A stretch of DNA of 64,000 bases from Asterella californica (Eukaryota; Streptophyta; Marchantiopsida; Marchantiales; Aytoniaceae), in the NCBI GenBank assembly GCA_036924285.1, contig JAYKYS010000016.1, positions 4,092,001 to 4,156,000 on the forward strand. Reading direction: 5' to 3'. This document shows positions 43,940-55,924 of this stretch, in pieces. The position numbers were made by a program, and so were the translations under genes. Below the pieces are notes generated by a model. It made no database searches. It worked only from the letters and a program-made list of their open reading frames with translations, and was not told where the DNA came from. Position 1 is the stretch's first letter. Every line of letters starts with the position of its first letter.

Positions 43940-44431
43940 TTGAGAAGGTGCAACATGAGTGGAAGTTTGAAAGATTGGAAAGTTAGACTTAGAAACCTTT
44001 CTCAAGGTTTAGATGTCAAAGTAAGCGTCGGAGAGAGCTCGAAAGAGGTTATCGTTGAGTTTGAGAACCCTAGTACAAAACCTCAAGTAGAATCTCCGAG
44101 AAGAAGAGTAGAAACCGACTTGTGTTGTTATTTCTGTAGAGGGTTGGGACATAAAGTAGTGAATTGTCCAACTAGAATCAGAACCGAGAGAGCTAAAGGG
44201 AAGCGGGAGTTTACTGATTTAGGTCTTCGAGTGGGTCCATCGTCATCAGCGCCAATTCATCTTCTAGGAGAAGATCATTGTCCAAGTTGTGGAGTGGGTG
44301 ATCTATCAAGAGGACACAAGTGCGGCGATGTGGCCGCCCTACTTACGTCAGTAGTCGAGAAGTTGGACGAGACTCAAAGAGTTGAGACGGAGAAGTTGTC
44401 GACTTCGAAAGAGGACACTGCTGAGTTGTGA
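43940..44431 (+). CDS. D2 leader ORF2: zinc-knuckle protein, 163 aa
   Basis: Intact homologue of D1 ORF2, about 90 percent identical. The CYFCRGLGHKVVNC knuckle, the preceding SPRRRVETD patch and the second Cys/His cluster (CPSC...HKC) are all kept. The fragment has no LTR promoter of its own, so expression is uncertain. Confidence 0.7.
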   Translation: MRRCNMSGSLKDWKVRLRNLSQGLDVKVSVGESSKEVIVEFENPSTKPQVESPRRRVETDLCCYFCRGLGHKVVNCPTRIRTERAKGKREFTDLGLRVGPSSSAPIHLLGEDHCPSCGVGDLSRGHKCGDVAALLTSVVEKLDETQRVETEKLSTSKEDTAEL

Positions 44432-44640
44432 TGGAGATCGTCATTCGGATGGTGGAGAAGACGGTGATGCGACTCAGGCTCACTTGGGAGAAGAGATGGC
44501 ACAAGAGGTGTTGTTACAACCATTTTCTTTCATTTTACCTATGGTAGATTATTCGCAAATGAAGTATGTTTGTTGGATGGTAATGTTGTAGATTATTCGC
44601 AAATGGTAATATGTTTGTTGGATTTTACTCTACCCTTCTT

Positions 44641-44766
44641 AACATTGCACTATTTTATCGCTTGGCAACAGCAGGTTTACCCTCATGTGAAGAGACTGCA
44701 CAGAATTAGAGATCACCCAAGCAGATAATATGTGATGAAGACATTTTAAACTGATTTTTTTCGTAA
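44641..44766. other. Spacer between D2 and R2
   Basis: Contains a short RNase H-like patch (residues VYPHVKR near 44675), possibly a scrap of an A/B-type polyprotein. Otherwise nothing recognised. R1 has no counterpart because the window starts there. Confidence 0.35.
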
Positions 44767-45246
44767 GTACATGATTTGCTGCTTACCTGCCCCGTCTCTA
44801 ATTCAGATAATATGGCCTTTTACCTGCAAAACCTTGTTATCGATCAAGGGTGTGATAAAATAATGCAATGTTAAAAAGGGTGATGTCAAGTTGAAAAAAC
44901 ATATTAGGGGAGACGATAACTAAAAATTTTGTTAGAATGACTGAACTATATTGTATACGAGAAAAACTATGCTACAGTCGTTATCACATGGAAGTAATTA
45001 ACAACTTCTCGATCTTATCTTATAAACCATAGCCACTCACGCGAATGTCCACAGATCACGGAGCTCGCACGTCTCATTAACACACGATCTCACATCCCAG
45101 ATAACCGTGAACGTAGCATCTAATGACATCAGATGAGTTACACAAAAAGATCCGTGAAACACAAAAAATCAACACAATATAAATTCTACGTTAAATTCAC
45201 ATGTGAGCCTGTCACAACATGATAGCGTAAACTGACTCCACCCATT

Positions 45247-46768
45247 GCTCTCAAAAATCAACTACCAGCTATGTACACTATACATGTCTTCAAACTCTTG
45301 TACATGTTTTCCATCTTACTCTTCCATGTTTGGTATTAACTCTAACAGAATCTCAACAGTAGGTTCTACACCCATGTCATCTTGCTCTACAAGAATAGAT
45401 TACGAAAACTCTTACATTTTTGTGTGAGAATCTCTAAGGGTTTGTCGGTTTAGCTCATGTCTTGAACGAACAGTAAAACATTATATTGAATGCTTGTCAT
45501 AAAGACTACGAATTCTAGCATAATGAGATCTATCATTCATTATTTTTGTCTTCATTCAAACAGTGATAATGTAAAGTTGGCCCAATATGACAAGATAAGA
45601 AGCAGATGATTGTATTAAAAAATGTTGCTAAACCTCTACTTCTCCAATCCTTACGCGCACATTAAGGTAAGCTCCATATAACTCACCGTTTTGATTGTTT
45701 GCAGCTCGAAGTATCCGACCATGGTCTCTTTTGATTCCATTGTTTCTTCTCACACACCTCCTTTTCCTAAAATTATGTTGATGTCTGACCCATGATCCAC
45801 AAGTGCAGTTACTGATTCAGAAAGCTCTCCAAGCAAACATACGTTTCATTGCTGCACGTGCCTAATACCTCTATTTGAAGTTACAGTTTGTACTTGACTT
45901 TTCCTCCTTGAGTTCCTCATCCTCATTCTCAAATAACAACATTACCACCAACTCATACCTCATGCTTGACATCTCTGAATCCTTGAACGTCAATAACATC
46001 TATCACTTAAATCATCTAACTAGTCACTTGCTCTACTAACACCTACCTCTTCCTTTTCACGATATCATGAAAATTTCTTTTCGCAATATCAAGTACTTCA
46101 CAAAGAAAAAACTCAACTCTGACATCTAGAATATGTTGCTCCAGAATAGTACGCAAGTTTGTTGCTGTTTTGATGTCAGCACAGATGCTCTTACATCTAG
46201 GTAGAAGCATCTCGTCGTCTTTTGTCTTCTACAATCGCATCTTGTTCACTACTTGCTTCCGAAAATATTCGAACAGAAGTTATATGTATAGGGTCCTTCC
46301 ATCCCGTAGCCCTCCCAATGCTTTTGTGCCTCTCTTCATTACTTCAACAGCTTGCTTAACCAGAGTTGGGTTATAGGGCACACACCAATTCTATAAATTT
46401 TCACTTGGATCCCATGCTCATGGAACAACTCAATCCTTGAATCCAAGCAAAATGATTTTACTTCTATCTCTCAACTGTTATAACCAACTTCTGTCGATCA
46501 TTTTGAGATCAAATCCAATCCAAACATAGGACTATTTTACATCATGCAACCAGCACGGCGTATTATCTAATCTCTTTAACAATACTAAAATATCATCTCT
46601 CAAACTCTCGAGACACTCAGAAACGTGACTCTTGATATCGGTTTGACCCCCCTTGACTTTGAACGATAATAACACTCCGCTTAGAACTCCAAATCTATCA
46701 ACCATTTCTTCTAAATTGTAGGTGCGCTCAAGAGCTTTCCAACGAGACCTCACAATCCGCAAATGAAG
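45247..46768 (-). pseudogene. Gag-protease relic in R2
   Basis: Same decayed minus-strand relic as in R1, with the VDHGSDINI protease patch near 45835-45765 and gag patches near 46070-46370. Differences from R1 are single substitutions. Confidence 0.7.
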
Positions 46769-46862
46769 AAGTCCTTCAGAACTCCAAAATCGTGCTTAGA
46801 ACTTAGATGAACTTGAATGATCGAAAATGGATCAATGAGAAAGAAGATTGGAGGTCACTTCA

Positions 46863-49214
46863 TTTCCTACTTGGCATTATAGATTGAGTTGTAAGCTTAA
46901 AATACACTCACACCTTCAAAGCTTGAACCAACATACTTCGGCCTCCAACCTTAACATAAGATAATCATCCTCGTCGGATGATAGAGATAACAATAACACA
47001 AAAATACACGAGATTCAATACAAAGTCAAGATAATGATCTTGAATCTATCTACGATGAAAGATATGACAAAGAGAAATGAGTAAGTCATCACTTGATTAC
47101 AATATTTCTCACATACCTCGTGATCCATGCACGACAATAGATCTTCCGTCGACAACGACATTAGATATCAATTTAGACGTTGAAAGAGACATTGACCGAA
47201 AAGTTCAAGTCCATTCACCCGACAAAGTAAGATGTATCTAAATTGTTATGAATATTTCAAATTATTTTCACGTGAATTCTAAAATTCATGATATTATAGA
47301 ATATAACACTTTTGATCCTTCATGTCATGTAAAGTTGATTGACCTCAAAACAAAAATCCATTAGCGCAACTTGGTTGCTAGCGGCGGTTGGTTGTATCTT
47401 TATAGAACATTTGATAAGTCTAAAATGACATTGATTATTTGAATATGTTCAAAAATTACTAATAATATAAAATTTAATTCTCACATTTTAATACTTATCA
47501 ATATTTTGTTATATACTCTGCATTATTTGTCCATTATGTATTATGTTATATTCATGATAATAATTCCTTAGTCTTATGATGATTATCAACTCAATGAAAA
47601 ACACACCAAATTAAACGCATGTTGATCAGTTGATGTAGTTGCACATGTTGATGTATTTGCATAAGTTTACAATTTACAAAAATATACATTTATATATACG
47701 GATATCATGCCATGTTTAATATTTATCATCTAATATGTAGGTATGAACGTATAGTTCTCTATACAATTATTATAGGCTGATACTATAAAGTTTAAACAAC
47801 TTTATAGTTTTAGTGTTACTACTGTATTTCACAAAATATCTTCTTGTATGTTTCTTATAATTCTCCTATACCTAATACTCCAACAAGCTTAAAAAAGATG
47901 GATGTTTGGAAATAAATTTAACAAAAAATAAGAAGATATCCTTGAAAAATCATTAGTCTCTAGAGTTTATATAAATATTCTCATGTCTCATATGGTTGAT
48001 ATAATTTGTCCTCTCGTATTCCATAGACGTGAGGGTTATAAAGAAAGTAGCTATCTCTTGAGAAGTGCAAAAAAGATTTCTCTACTTACATCTAGTTCTC
48101 CTATCAAATTAGTATCTATCACTATAAAGTACTTAAACTACACAAAACATAAATAGTTCCTTATAACCATATCAAGGATACTCTCCTATTCATTTGATAG
48201 CTCAAAACTAGACCAATCAACAACAACCCACAAGACAAAAGCAAGTATGAATGGGTCGTTGACGATCAAAATGACACCGGATCTAGCTGTATTTGAGAAA
48301 CTTACTTACAAGTAGGAGGTCCCACGATCTTTGTATTGGGTCGTCCTTGACACAAGGACACTAGCGACACGTTGTTGTGTCGTGGATCGGCTTGTGGTTG
48401 AAAGGGAAGATTGGGAGGTAAATTTCATCGACTCGATGATTATGCACATCTCAGTGCATCATTGTGTACGGTTGATCAAATAGAGCAACTTTAGTTTTTG
48501 GATCTTCACCTATACGCAAATTAAGAGAGTTATAGCAAGTTAAAGATTTAGAGTTTTGATCAACCATGATGCTGACATGGCAGTTTGAAGGCTGACATGG
48601 ATAGTGCTGACATGACACTTATGTTGTGTCTATGCTGACAAAGAAAAGTTGCTGATGTGGTAGTGATGACTTGGAATTTTGCTGATCTATCAACGTGACT
48701 TGATAATTTTCACTAGGATGGATTATGATGTGACGGTGTATTGATTTGATAGTGAGGGTGATGTGACAAATTAGTGACAAGGCAAGAAGGTTGACATGGT
48801 CACTCGACCAATCAATAACTGGATATCCATCGAGGATGACGATAAGAATGCTAACAACGTGTGTCATCGAGTCGTTGGTGAGCTTAACCGATCGTCCTTA
48901 CCACGGACGATGGGTCCGTCGATACAAGCGACCTAGACACCGATGATGCATGCCGTCCGGATGTTTCAAGCATTGATGACGGACGACGGACGACGTATCT
49001 TGCATAGGTGTCACTTGGGTAGCTACATGGATACCATTTGGGAGGATACATGTGTGCCGTGAAGCACATTAAGCTAAGTTTGGAATCGACATGTGTACAT
49101 GATGAGATGCTTGTGTACATTACTCTAGTGTTGTGTGTTGTTAGGATCCAAAATGGATATTTTATCTGCAATGAAACCATAGGACCTTGTTGTGAATAAT
49201 TTTGCATCGAATGA
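46863..49214. other. AT-rich and non-coding part of R2
   Basis: Counterpart of 2095-4446. No gene or RNA seen. The TGTTGTGTCGTGGATCGG block recurs near 48373. Confidence 0.55.
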
Positions 49215-50178
49215 TTAGAAACTACATTCGGAAGTTCTTTGATCATGCAAGGTTTCTTCCGATGACGAAAAAAGGTCTCAGCAATCTAGAGCTTTGAAAG
49301 ATTAGAAGTCAAACCAAAACAGAGTATCAAGTTGTTCAGAAGATTGCATTGAGAATGTACTGTCATTTGATAAGGGTTTGAAACGCAAGTTGGAAACTAC
49401 TTCACCAAATTCCAATAAGAAGAAACAACAAGTTAGAAGAACAAAACTGGTAAGACTTGTTCTGAACTTTAATAAAAACATCTTATGTAACTTTCTTGAA
49501 CAAATGCACAATGCTTGATTTTACTTTTTTCTCTTCCTTGCATAATTGATGCGATGTACAAATTGGCTATACCGCATATTATAACCATCTTCTGTTTCGC
49601 TTTACAGTCCTGCATATTGTATATAGACCAATTGTGACTATCTCTCTCCAAAATGAACATATTCAAGGACGATAGACTTGTTTCTTGTTGTTTGGTATGT
49701 AGTGTGTAGATAATAAGAATATCAAGTTCTTCCTGTCACTTCTTAAGCATGGATGGTCTATTAAGCAGGTGATTACAATCTGCACTACTGACCATATACT
49801 TGGAAAGATATAGATATTCTCGATTACATGGTTACAATGAGAACTTGTTCTTGTTTTTGTATTTTGCAGTTCATTGTGGATGATGAAGTGGAGCTTAGTG
49901 AAATTGACAATGACCGAGTGATTGTAAGGAGAGGAACAGTAGTCTACTTAGCTGGAAAATTGACTTTCCAATAGCAAGAGATAGTCTTTGGTACCACCAA
50001 AGTCCGGTTGATTGAGGTTTATAATCCTCAACTCCTGTTGTATGTAAAGAATATGAACGATGACCTTCCGTAATTGGTTCTTGGCGATGCTTTGAGCACT
50101 AGTGTGATATGGCTAGGGAAATCAGTTAGGAAAGCGGTCACTGATAGCACCATGATAGCCTCGAGGATTAAAAAATAG
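49215..50178 (+). pseudogene. Spliced-gene relic, R2 copy
   Basis: Upstream block, intron (49450-49869) and exon 2 (49870-50178) as in R1, with the same TAG and TAA in exon 2. The last part of exon 2 is the source of the adjacent inverted duplication. Confidence 0.6.
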
Positions 50179-50428
50179 CGGGGCTGTATTAGAAACTTTT
50201 CTAACTGATTTCCCTAGCCATATCACACTAGTGCTCAAAGCATCGCCAAGAACCAATTACGGAAGGTCATCGTTCATATTCTTTACATACAACAGGAGTT
50301 GAGGATTATAAACCTCAATCAACCGGACTTTGGTGGTACCAAAGACTATCTCTTGCTATTGGAAAGTCAATTTTCCAGCTAAGTAGACTACTGTTCCTCT
50401 CCTTACAATCACTCGGTCATTGTCAATT
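49902..50428. repeat. 228-bp inverted duplication (foldback) unique to R2
   Basis: Arms 49902-50129 and 50201-50428 are reverse complements over 228 bp, apparently without mismatch, with a 71-bp spacer. The new arm is flanked by an 8-bp direct repeat TTAGAAAC (50189-50196, 50427-50434). R1 and R3 have a single TTAGAAAC and no second arm. A transcript through it would form a long perfect hairpin. Confidence 0.95.
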
Positions 50429-50434
50429 AGAAAC

Positions 50435-51159
50435 TAGAAAAATTTCGCAGTGTCCGCACCAAAATGCTCGAACTCCCTTTTAGACCCTTGCTTCTAAGTT
50501 TAGAGTTTTACAAAGATAAAAATGGACCAATGGGAGTTCATAGCTCCACTTGGCTGTCCTTTAGTGCCCTAATCCACATGGTAACTTAACTTCACTCATA
50601 AGCTACCACGTCAGCCCTCTAAAGTACCAACGTAAATCTTAAACTACCTAAAATGACACGCAACCCTGAAAGATAACTTAAATCAGTTAGAAAGCGTGCA
50701 TGGGCGATAAGTAAGTACAACCCATGAGCTTAAACTCTATCAACATGGTAAACCTAAGTTAGGTACTTTGAACATTAGAGATAAGTTTGAATTCACTTGC
50801 ACAAGCGTGCGGATAAACATAACTTACATAAACTTGAACAAGATAAATAACATACTATCAACCTACTAGGATTCAAAACGTATAACACAACGGTGTTAAC
50901 ATATGCATAAAGGACTAGGAGTAATATTAAGCTAACTTCTACGACTACTAACTCTCAAGTGTCGAAGTAGAAGCGTAACACGTAGTCGCAAATGCTCACA
51001 ACTTCCAGAATCGACTTCTTTGACGTCTTAACTTCACTCAGAGAGACTAACTCGTGACAGAGAGGTGAATTATTCACTATGTGAAACGATTCACATCACG
51101 ACACCGTCCTAGTAGAGGATAGGTGAGCTCAGTAGTAGCGGGGTTAGGCAAGTAGGCGT
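50435..51159. repeat. F-type LTR fragment and E leader in R2
   Basis: Same content as 5444-6157: part of the F LTR, then the leader with the ATGTGAA-ACGA-TTCACAT inverted repeat, up to the GCGT at the A2 border. Confidence 0.65.
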
Positions 51160-53188
51160 TGTCGTAGCGAGAGCCTTTCCTTTGAGCAAGAGCGAACCTT
51201 CTGGATGTGGCTAGCGATCAATGCACAACAGAGCGACAAGTTTCCTATAGATTTCTCTCTAACTTCCTCGATAACTAAGTGCTTTCTGTCTCTCAGTAAA
51301 GGGTCAAGATAACCACACGGAAACGTTGGATGATCATGGGCACGACAAACGGAATATGTGATGACATGATCTCTCCGTAGTATTCCTCTCCGAAGTTTCT
51401 CACTACTAGGGCTTCGTACATGACTTTGGGTCGACAGATGTGTCTTATCTCGCACTCGGTGTTAAAGTTTACAGGAAGGAGCTGATTTAGATCCATCCTT
51501 CGTCAGATGAGGATATAGACGGTAAGATCCCATTCTTGGCCGTAAGTGACAACAGGTAAGATCACAGGGACAGGCGAGAGCATGATTTGCGCGGTAAAGT
51601 TATGCCCAAAGGATCCTATCAGAAACTGTTGGAAATGAACTCGTTCCATGTACATCAGTTTGATCTAGAAAGGGTTTCGGAAAGGGAATCTGGATGGTAA
51701 GTAGAGTCCTTCGTCCATCTCTCACAACATTTGCACTCCACCTACAAGGGTGTTTCGGTTCCTAGAACGCCGATACCATCTCATAAGATCCCTATGACCT
51801 CTTCACGAACAATCTCTTGAAAATCCCAAGGTCGAATGTCCCACACAGGTCACTCCCCTTTGCTTAAAAGTTTCAAACCCCAAACAAGGATAGGTGCAAG
51901 CTCTCTAACCAAGCAACCTAAGGCACACGGGCCGATGAGGTGGCACACATGCACATCGCATGTTTGGTGCCGTCATACTCATCCACGTGTAGGTCGTCTG
52001 GTTGAAAGGTTCTAATGCATGCACCGTAACGTGTCCTAAAACAAGAGACTAGGCTAGACATGTAGTCGACTTTACAAGTCAAGGATCGCACTTTGCCACG
52101 TTGAGTGCGAACCTGACAACCACATGACGTGGTTACAATGTAGGTCGTTAAAGTCTCATCTACGCCTAGAATACACCCCAAAGCAATACAAACGTTACAC
52201 TGGATACTTTTCTGCCAGCTGCCGCTAACAAGACTCGGGACCTGGACTAGATATCGTTGCCGATACAACTCGACAGAAAAACAGCGAACTTTCACACATG
52301 ATAGGTACAGATCTACAGTTCATTCTCCTCTCAAACTTGCCACGTAGGTAGGATACTAAAATCTCTATTTACATGTCAAATTTCAGGAAGATCTGACGGC
52401 TAGATCTCCTCCCATAATTAACACAAATTCTCATAAACTAACACGCACTTCCAATCTCAGATTCAGGACAGAAGCTTCTTCGCCTAAATGAACCGTCCAC
52501 TTCCACTCAAACTTCCCGTGCTATCAATTCAGAAGGTAAACTCATTACTCAGGAAATTTCAGCCGATTTGACCGTTTGGATCATCTTACATAAATCAGAA
52601 AACTTGCTGCTCCAGATTGAAAGCTTTTTGCACCCCGTCGTCTTCAAATCGCCATTGCGCTCAATCCGCTTAACATCCGGTGGTGAAATTTGGGGTCAGA
52701 GCTTCAGCAACTGACATACTACAAGCTCATGAAATCTGGTCTCAATTGGACGGCTCAATCACTCAAACTCCTTAATCTTACAATCGGAAGAGAAAGCTAT
52801 GTACTCTCATCACTCTATGAACTTCAAAATGCCATAACATATGCCCTCGACCTCCAAATCGAGTGAAATTTGGGCTCAGGTTGCTCTTCCCGTCGAGAGC
52901 TCTCCGCCCATGCCCTCTAATCTCCAAAATCCCTTGTCAAAGTGCCCCGAACCTCCCAGAGAGCATACTTAGGTAGATGACAAGTTATCTTCACTTTTTG
53001 GGGACCAATGGGAAGTTAAAGGACTCAACCTTGTCCTTTTCTGCCCCATGGAGACCCCCAGCAGATAATAGAGCATTCTAAGCTCATAAGAGCAATGTTT
53101 TAGATCCCATTACACCACAACTTCTACAATTGTGTGCAAAACGCACTTATACGCTAATTTACATACTAACTGATCTCACAACAGGACA
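51160..53188 (-). repeat. A2 3' LTR (2029 bp, full length)
   Basis: From TGTCGTAGCGAGAGCC to CACAACAGGACA, with TGTC/GACA inverted ends. This copy defines the family A LTR. ORFs inside it (MRDKTHLSTQ-type, MDLNQLLPV-type) recur in every LTR copy but lack domains and change with single substitutions, so I treat them as chance frames. Confidence 0.93.
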
Positions 53189-53207
53189 TTCACCCCCTCC
53201 AAACCTG
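53189..53207 (-). promoter_or_regulatory. A2 polypurine tract
   Basis: Minus strand GGTTTGGAGGGGGTGAA directly next to the 3' LTR. Confidence 0.8.
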
Positions 53208-53233
53208 CACATCCTCCGGTATGTGCCAACTTG

Positions 53234-54961
53234 TTATCCATAGTCATCATCGTATCCTTCATCGTGCTCTGAATTGTCAGGTTCATCATCATCTTCTCTC
53301 GCATAAGGTCTGGAAAGATGAGAATCAGACTCGAGAAGTTCATCGAAATCAAGAAATCCTTCACGTCTTCGGAAAGCCTTGACCCTTTTACCAGCAATGG
53401 GTAACTTCAAGAGTGTACCATCCAATTCTCGCAAACCGTATGTGGCGTTGTCATGAACGACAACAACAACATAAGGACCAAACCAACGTCGTGCAAACTT
53501 CTTGATTGTCCTGTGTTGATTGTCCAAACTGTTGTCATATACTATGACCCAGTCACCTTCTCGGATCGGCTTTTTTCGTAGTCGATGTGTCTTGTCGAAC
53601 CTCTCCTTGTTCTTCAACCTCGCCTCCTTGAGTTTGACCAATGCTTCATCGAGGTCCTCCTCACGTCGCTCAAGCTGCTGAATTCGAAGTGCCAATAGTC
53701 CTTCCCTATCAGAACCATCCTCCCAAGGTAGACATACGCAAGTAGGAACGTCTCCTTCTGCTGGCATGATAGGTTTTTGACCGGTCATCAATTCTGTAGG
53801 CATGTAACCAGTGACAGTACTATGAGTAGTTCTATCAGTCCACAACGCAAAAGGAAGAAGTCTAGGCCAGTCCCCATGACGCCCCCTGCACGCTTTCACC
53901 AATGCTTGGATGATTGGTGGGTGCCCTCGTTCACTTTTCCCATTCGCTTCTGGGTTCATCGAAGTGGTCAACTTCAATCGTATTCCATATCTGTTGAAGA
54001 ACTCACGTGCTTCATCTGCATTCAACTCTCCTCTATCTGCACGGATTCTCCCCACGCTTCCATATCTAGAAACTATATCTTCTAATATGAATCGACAGAC
54101 AGGTTCAGTAGCTTTGGTGCGTAGAGCCCTCCCTTCTACAAAGTTAGATAGCTCTTCCCGAGCCAAAACTAAATGACGCATGCCCCAAATTCTTGGTGGC
54201 ATGGCAACCAAATCCAAAACCCATTGGAAATGAATGGACAAGGGATATGTGGGTCTCAATCCATCCCTATACCGAATCTTGGATTGGAATTGACATTCAA
54301 TGCATGACCCAACAAACTTCTCTACATCTCGATACAATCCTTTCCACCAATACCTCTCCTTGATCTTGGTAAAGGTCGCCCATGTACCTCGATGACCTGC
54401 CCATAAAGTATCATGAAATTGTTTAAGTACTTGTTTCTTGGTCTCTGCATCATCCACTACTCTCAAGGGTACTCCATCTCTCCTCTTTGGCCTCTTCCTC
54501 AGATATCCATCTCGTAATAGATAGCCATAGGCCTGATGTCGTATCTCCTTGAAGACTTTCTCCGTCCATTCTTCATACTTCTGAAGAGTGCTTAGATAGC
54601 GTCCGATTTCTTTGAGCCTCCCACAGTAGAGTTCTTCCTTGAAAGGAAGAACACCATCCAAGCGACTCTGGTCCTCGCTTGATAGTTGTAGAACTTGCCC
54701 CTCCTCTGCATCATCTTCATCCATATCTTTCGCCTCCATATCTTCTTCCTGAGAGTACCTAGCTCTAGACAACATGTCTGCCATCGAATTCATCTTCCCT
54801 GCTATGTGTCTCAACTCTGGATTCAACGACCTAATGTAAGCTATCCAACGTAACATAGCAATATCAGGCGTTGTGCAGTTTGCTATCATTGCCAACAAAG
54901 GTAAGCAATCAGTTTCAAGTAGTACATGTGCTCCAATGAGATACTCCTTCTCAGCTTTCAT
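53234..54961 (-). CDS. A2 RNase H C-terminus and integrase, 575-aa open frame
   Basis: Integrase inserts the cDNA copy into host DNA. The frame begins in RNase H (MKAEKEYLIG, ETDCLPLL, ADMLSRARYS). The zinc module has H183, H190, C220, C223. The catalytic core has D250 (VLDLVAM), D309 (IRADRGE) and E344 (GKSERGHP), a D-x34-E spacing as expected. The C-terminal GPY module is at about residues 491-500 (RRWFGPYVV), followed by an acidic Asp/Glu tail and no chromodomain. In context it is the 3' part of a longer polyprotein cut by a TGA upstream, so it is open but probably not expressed alone. Confidence 0.85.
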   Translation of the reverse strand: MKAEKEYLIGAHVLLETDCLPLLAMIANCTTPDIAMLRWIAYIRSLNPELRHIAGKMNSMADMLSRARYSQEEDMEAKDMDEDDAEEGQVLQLSSEDQSRLDGVLPFKEELYCGRLKEIGRYLSTLQKYEEWTEKVFKEIRHQAYGYLLRDGYLRKRPKRRDGVPLRVVDDAETKKQVLKQFHDTLWAGHRGTWATFTKIKERYWWKGLYRDVEKFVGSCIECQFQSKIRYRDGLRPTYPLSIHFQWVLDLVAMPPRIWGMRHLVLAREELSNFVEGRALRTKATEPVCRFILEDIVSRYGSVGRIRADRGELNADEAREFFNRYGIRLKLTTSMNPEANGKSERGHPPIIQALVKACRGRHGDWPRLLPFALWTDRTTHSTVTGYMPTELMTGQKPIMPAEGDVPTCVCLPWEDGSDREGLLALRIQQLERREEDLDEALVKLKEARLKNKERFDKTHRLRKKPIREGDWVIVYDNSLDNQHRTIKKFARRWFGPYVVVVVHDNATYGLRELDGTLLKLPIAGKRVKAFRRREGFLDFDELLESDSHLSRPYAREDDDEPDNSEHDEGYDDDYG

Positions 54962-55294
54962 TACAGTTACAACGCCCCAGAGCTCTCGTTTTACTTGAGG
55001 GTATCTCCTTTGTCGATCTGTAAGTATGCGAGCACCAAATCTTGTTGCAAACCTATTTTCCTCATCATCATCCTGCCCTATTGCTCAACCTATAGCGATA
55101 GGACTAGTATCAACAGTAACGACTATGGGTCTACCACAATCATAGCTCAACTGTCGTAGAACTGGTGGTGATTTCAACGCTTCTTTTAGTCGCATCATAG
55201 CGACCCTCTGCTCCTCACCCCAAGTGAACCTTCTTCGCTTCCTCAGCAACTCATACAACGGTTCAGACATGTGACCAAAATGAGGAATCCACAC
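54962..55294 (-). pseudogene. A2 RNase H N-terminal part
   Basis: Continues the pol frame across a TGA at about 55083 (the Trp position in IG-stop-AIGQDDDEE) from the frame 55085-55294 (FGHMSEPLYELLRK; VVTVDTSPIAIG, with the first RNase H Asp). A second TGA at about 55293 separates it from the RT. RYPQVKRELWG follows. Only nonsense codons, no frameshift. Confidence 0.8.
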
Positions 55295-55924
55295 TCAATA
55301 GAACAAACAAGCTCCCAAGAATCTCTTAACCTCTGTGGTGTTGACACAATCTTTCATCCTCCCAATGGCATCAACCTTTGATGGGTTTGGACATCGACCA
55401 AAAGCTCCACAAAGATGACCAACAACAACAATCTCTGGTACTCCAAAGCTCGACTTCTTTGCTGAAAGAGTGAGATTTACCTCCTCAAGCCTTGTTAAGA
55501 TCATCTCCACATCGTGAATATGATCAACCACAAATCTTCGACATCCATCCTCAGTCAGCTTCTCATCCTTGTCTTCGACCGCACACCCTTTCATAGGAAT
55601 ATCATCTATGAAAGGTATGGTCTTCTCCGGAATGAATTCTCTCAAAATCATATTCATTGCATTTTGCACATGAGCAACAGAGTTTGTCGCTCCTTGCGGT
55701 AATGTGCACATCCTTACAAGCCCAAGCGGAGTACGCATGGTGGTGAGATCTCTGCTCTCCATTGCCAATTGGAACTGGTCATACCCAGAGTATAAATCTC
55801 CAATCGAGTAGATAGCATGGCCAGCAAAAGCTTCTGCAACTTCATCTACTATGGGTCCTGATCCCATGTTCCGAATAGTCACCTTGTTAGCCTGTTGCAT
55901 GTCTTGGATGAACCTAAGAGCCCC
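55295..55924 (-). pseudogene. A2 reverse transcriptase palm and thumb
   Basis: The open frame 55295-55900 has YSIGDLYSGYDQFQL (first catalytic Asp), the LPQGATNSVAH motif that is deleted in B1, the catalytic FIDD box (FIDDIPMKG) and thumb residues (VKRFLGACLFY). A TAA replaces the Asn of the KKNG motif at about 55926, cutting it from the fingers. Confidence 0.88.

Larger units (their letters stand above)
42450..44640 (+). mobile_element. D2: LTR-less fragment of family D (primer site to just before gag)
   Basis: Begins ATTGCCGAGACCTCACTTGA, the inner part of the D primer site, and follows the D1 leader (33680 down to about 31740) in inverted orientation relative to D1. It stops near the gag start. 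It carries ORF1, ORF2 and one extra leader repeat, plus a 44-bp tandem duplication (GTAGATTATTCGCAAATG at 44544 and 44588). It has no LTR, gag or pol. Confidence 0.85.
44767..51159. repeat. R2: second near-identical copy of the R unit
   Basis: Co-linear with R1 throughout except for a 234-bp net insertion at about 50193-50430, an inverted duplication. It ends in GCGT (51156-51159), the A2 target duplication. Confidence 0.92.

Noticed and set aside
51144..51455. Recurring 60-125 aa ORFs inside A LTRs (MRDKTHLSTQ, MYRQRYLVQ and MDLNQL types) as genes.
   Set aside because: They recur only because the LTR recurs; they have no domains, and frames change with single substitutions between copies.
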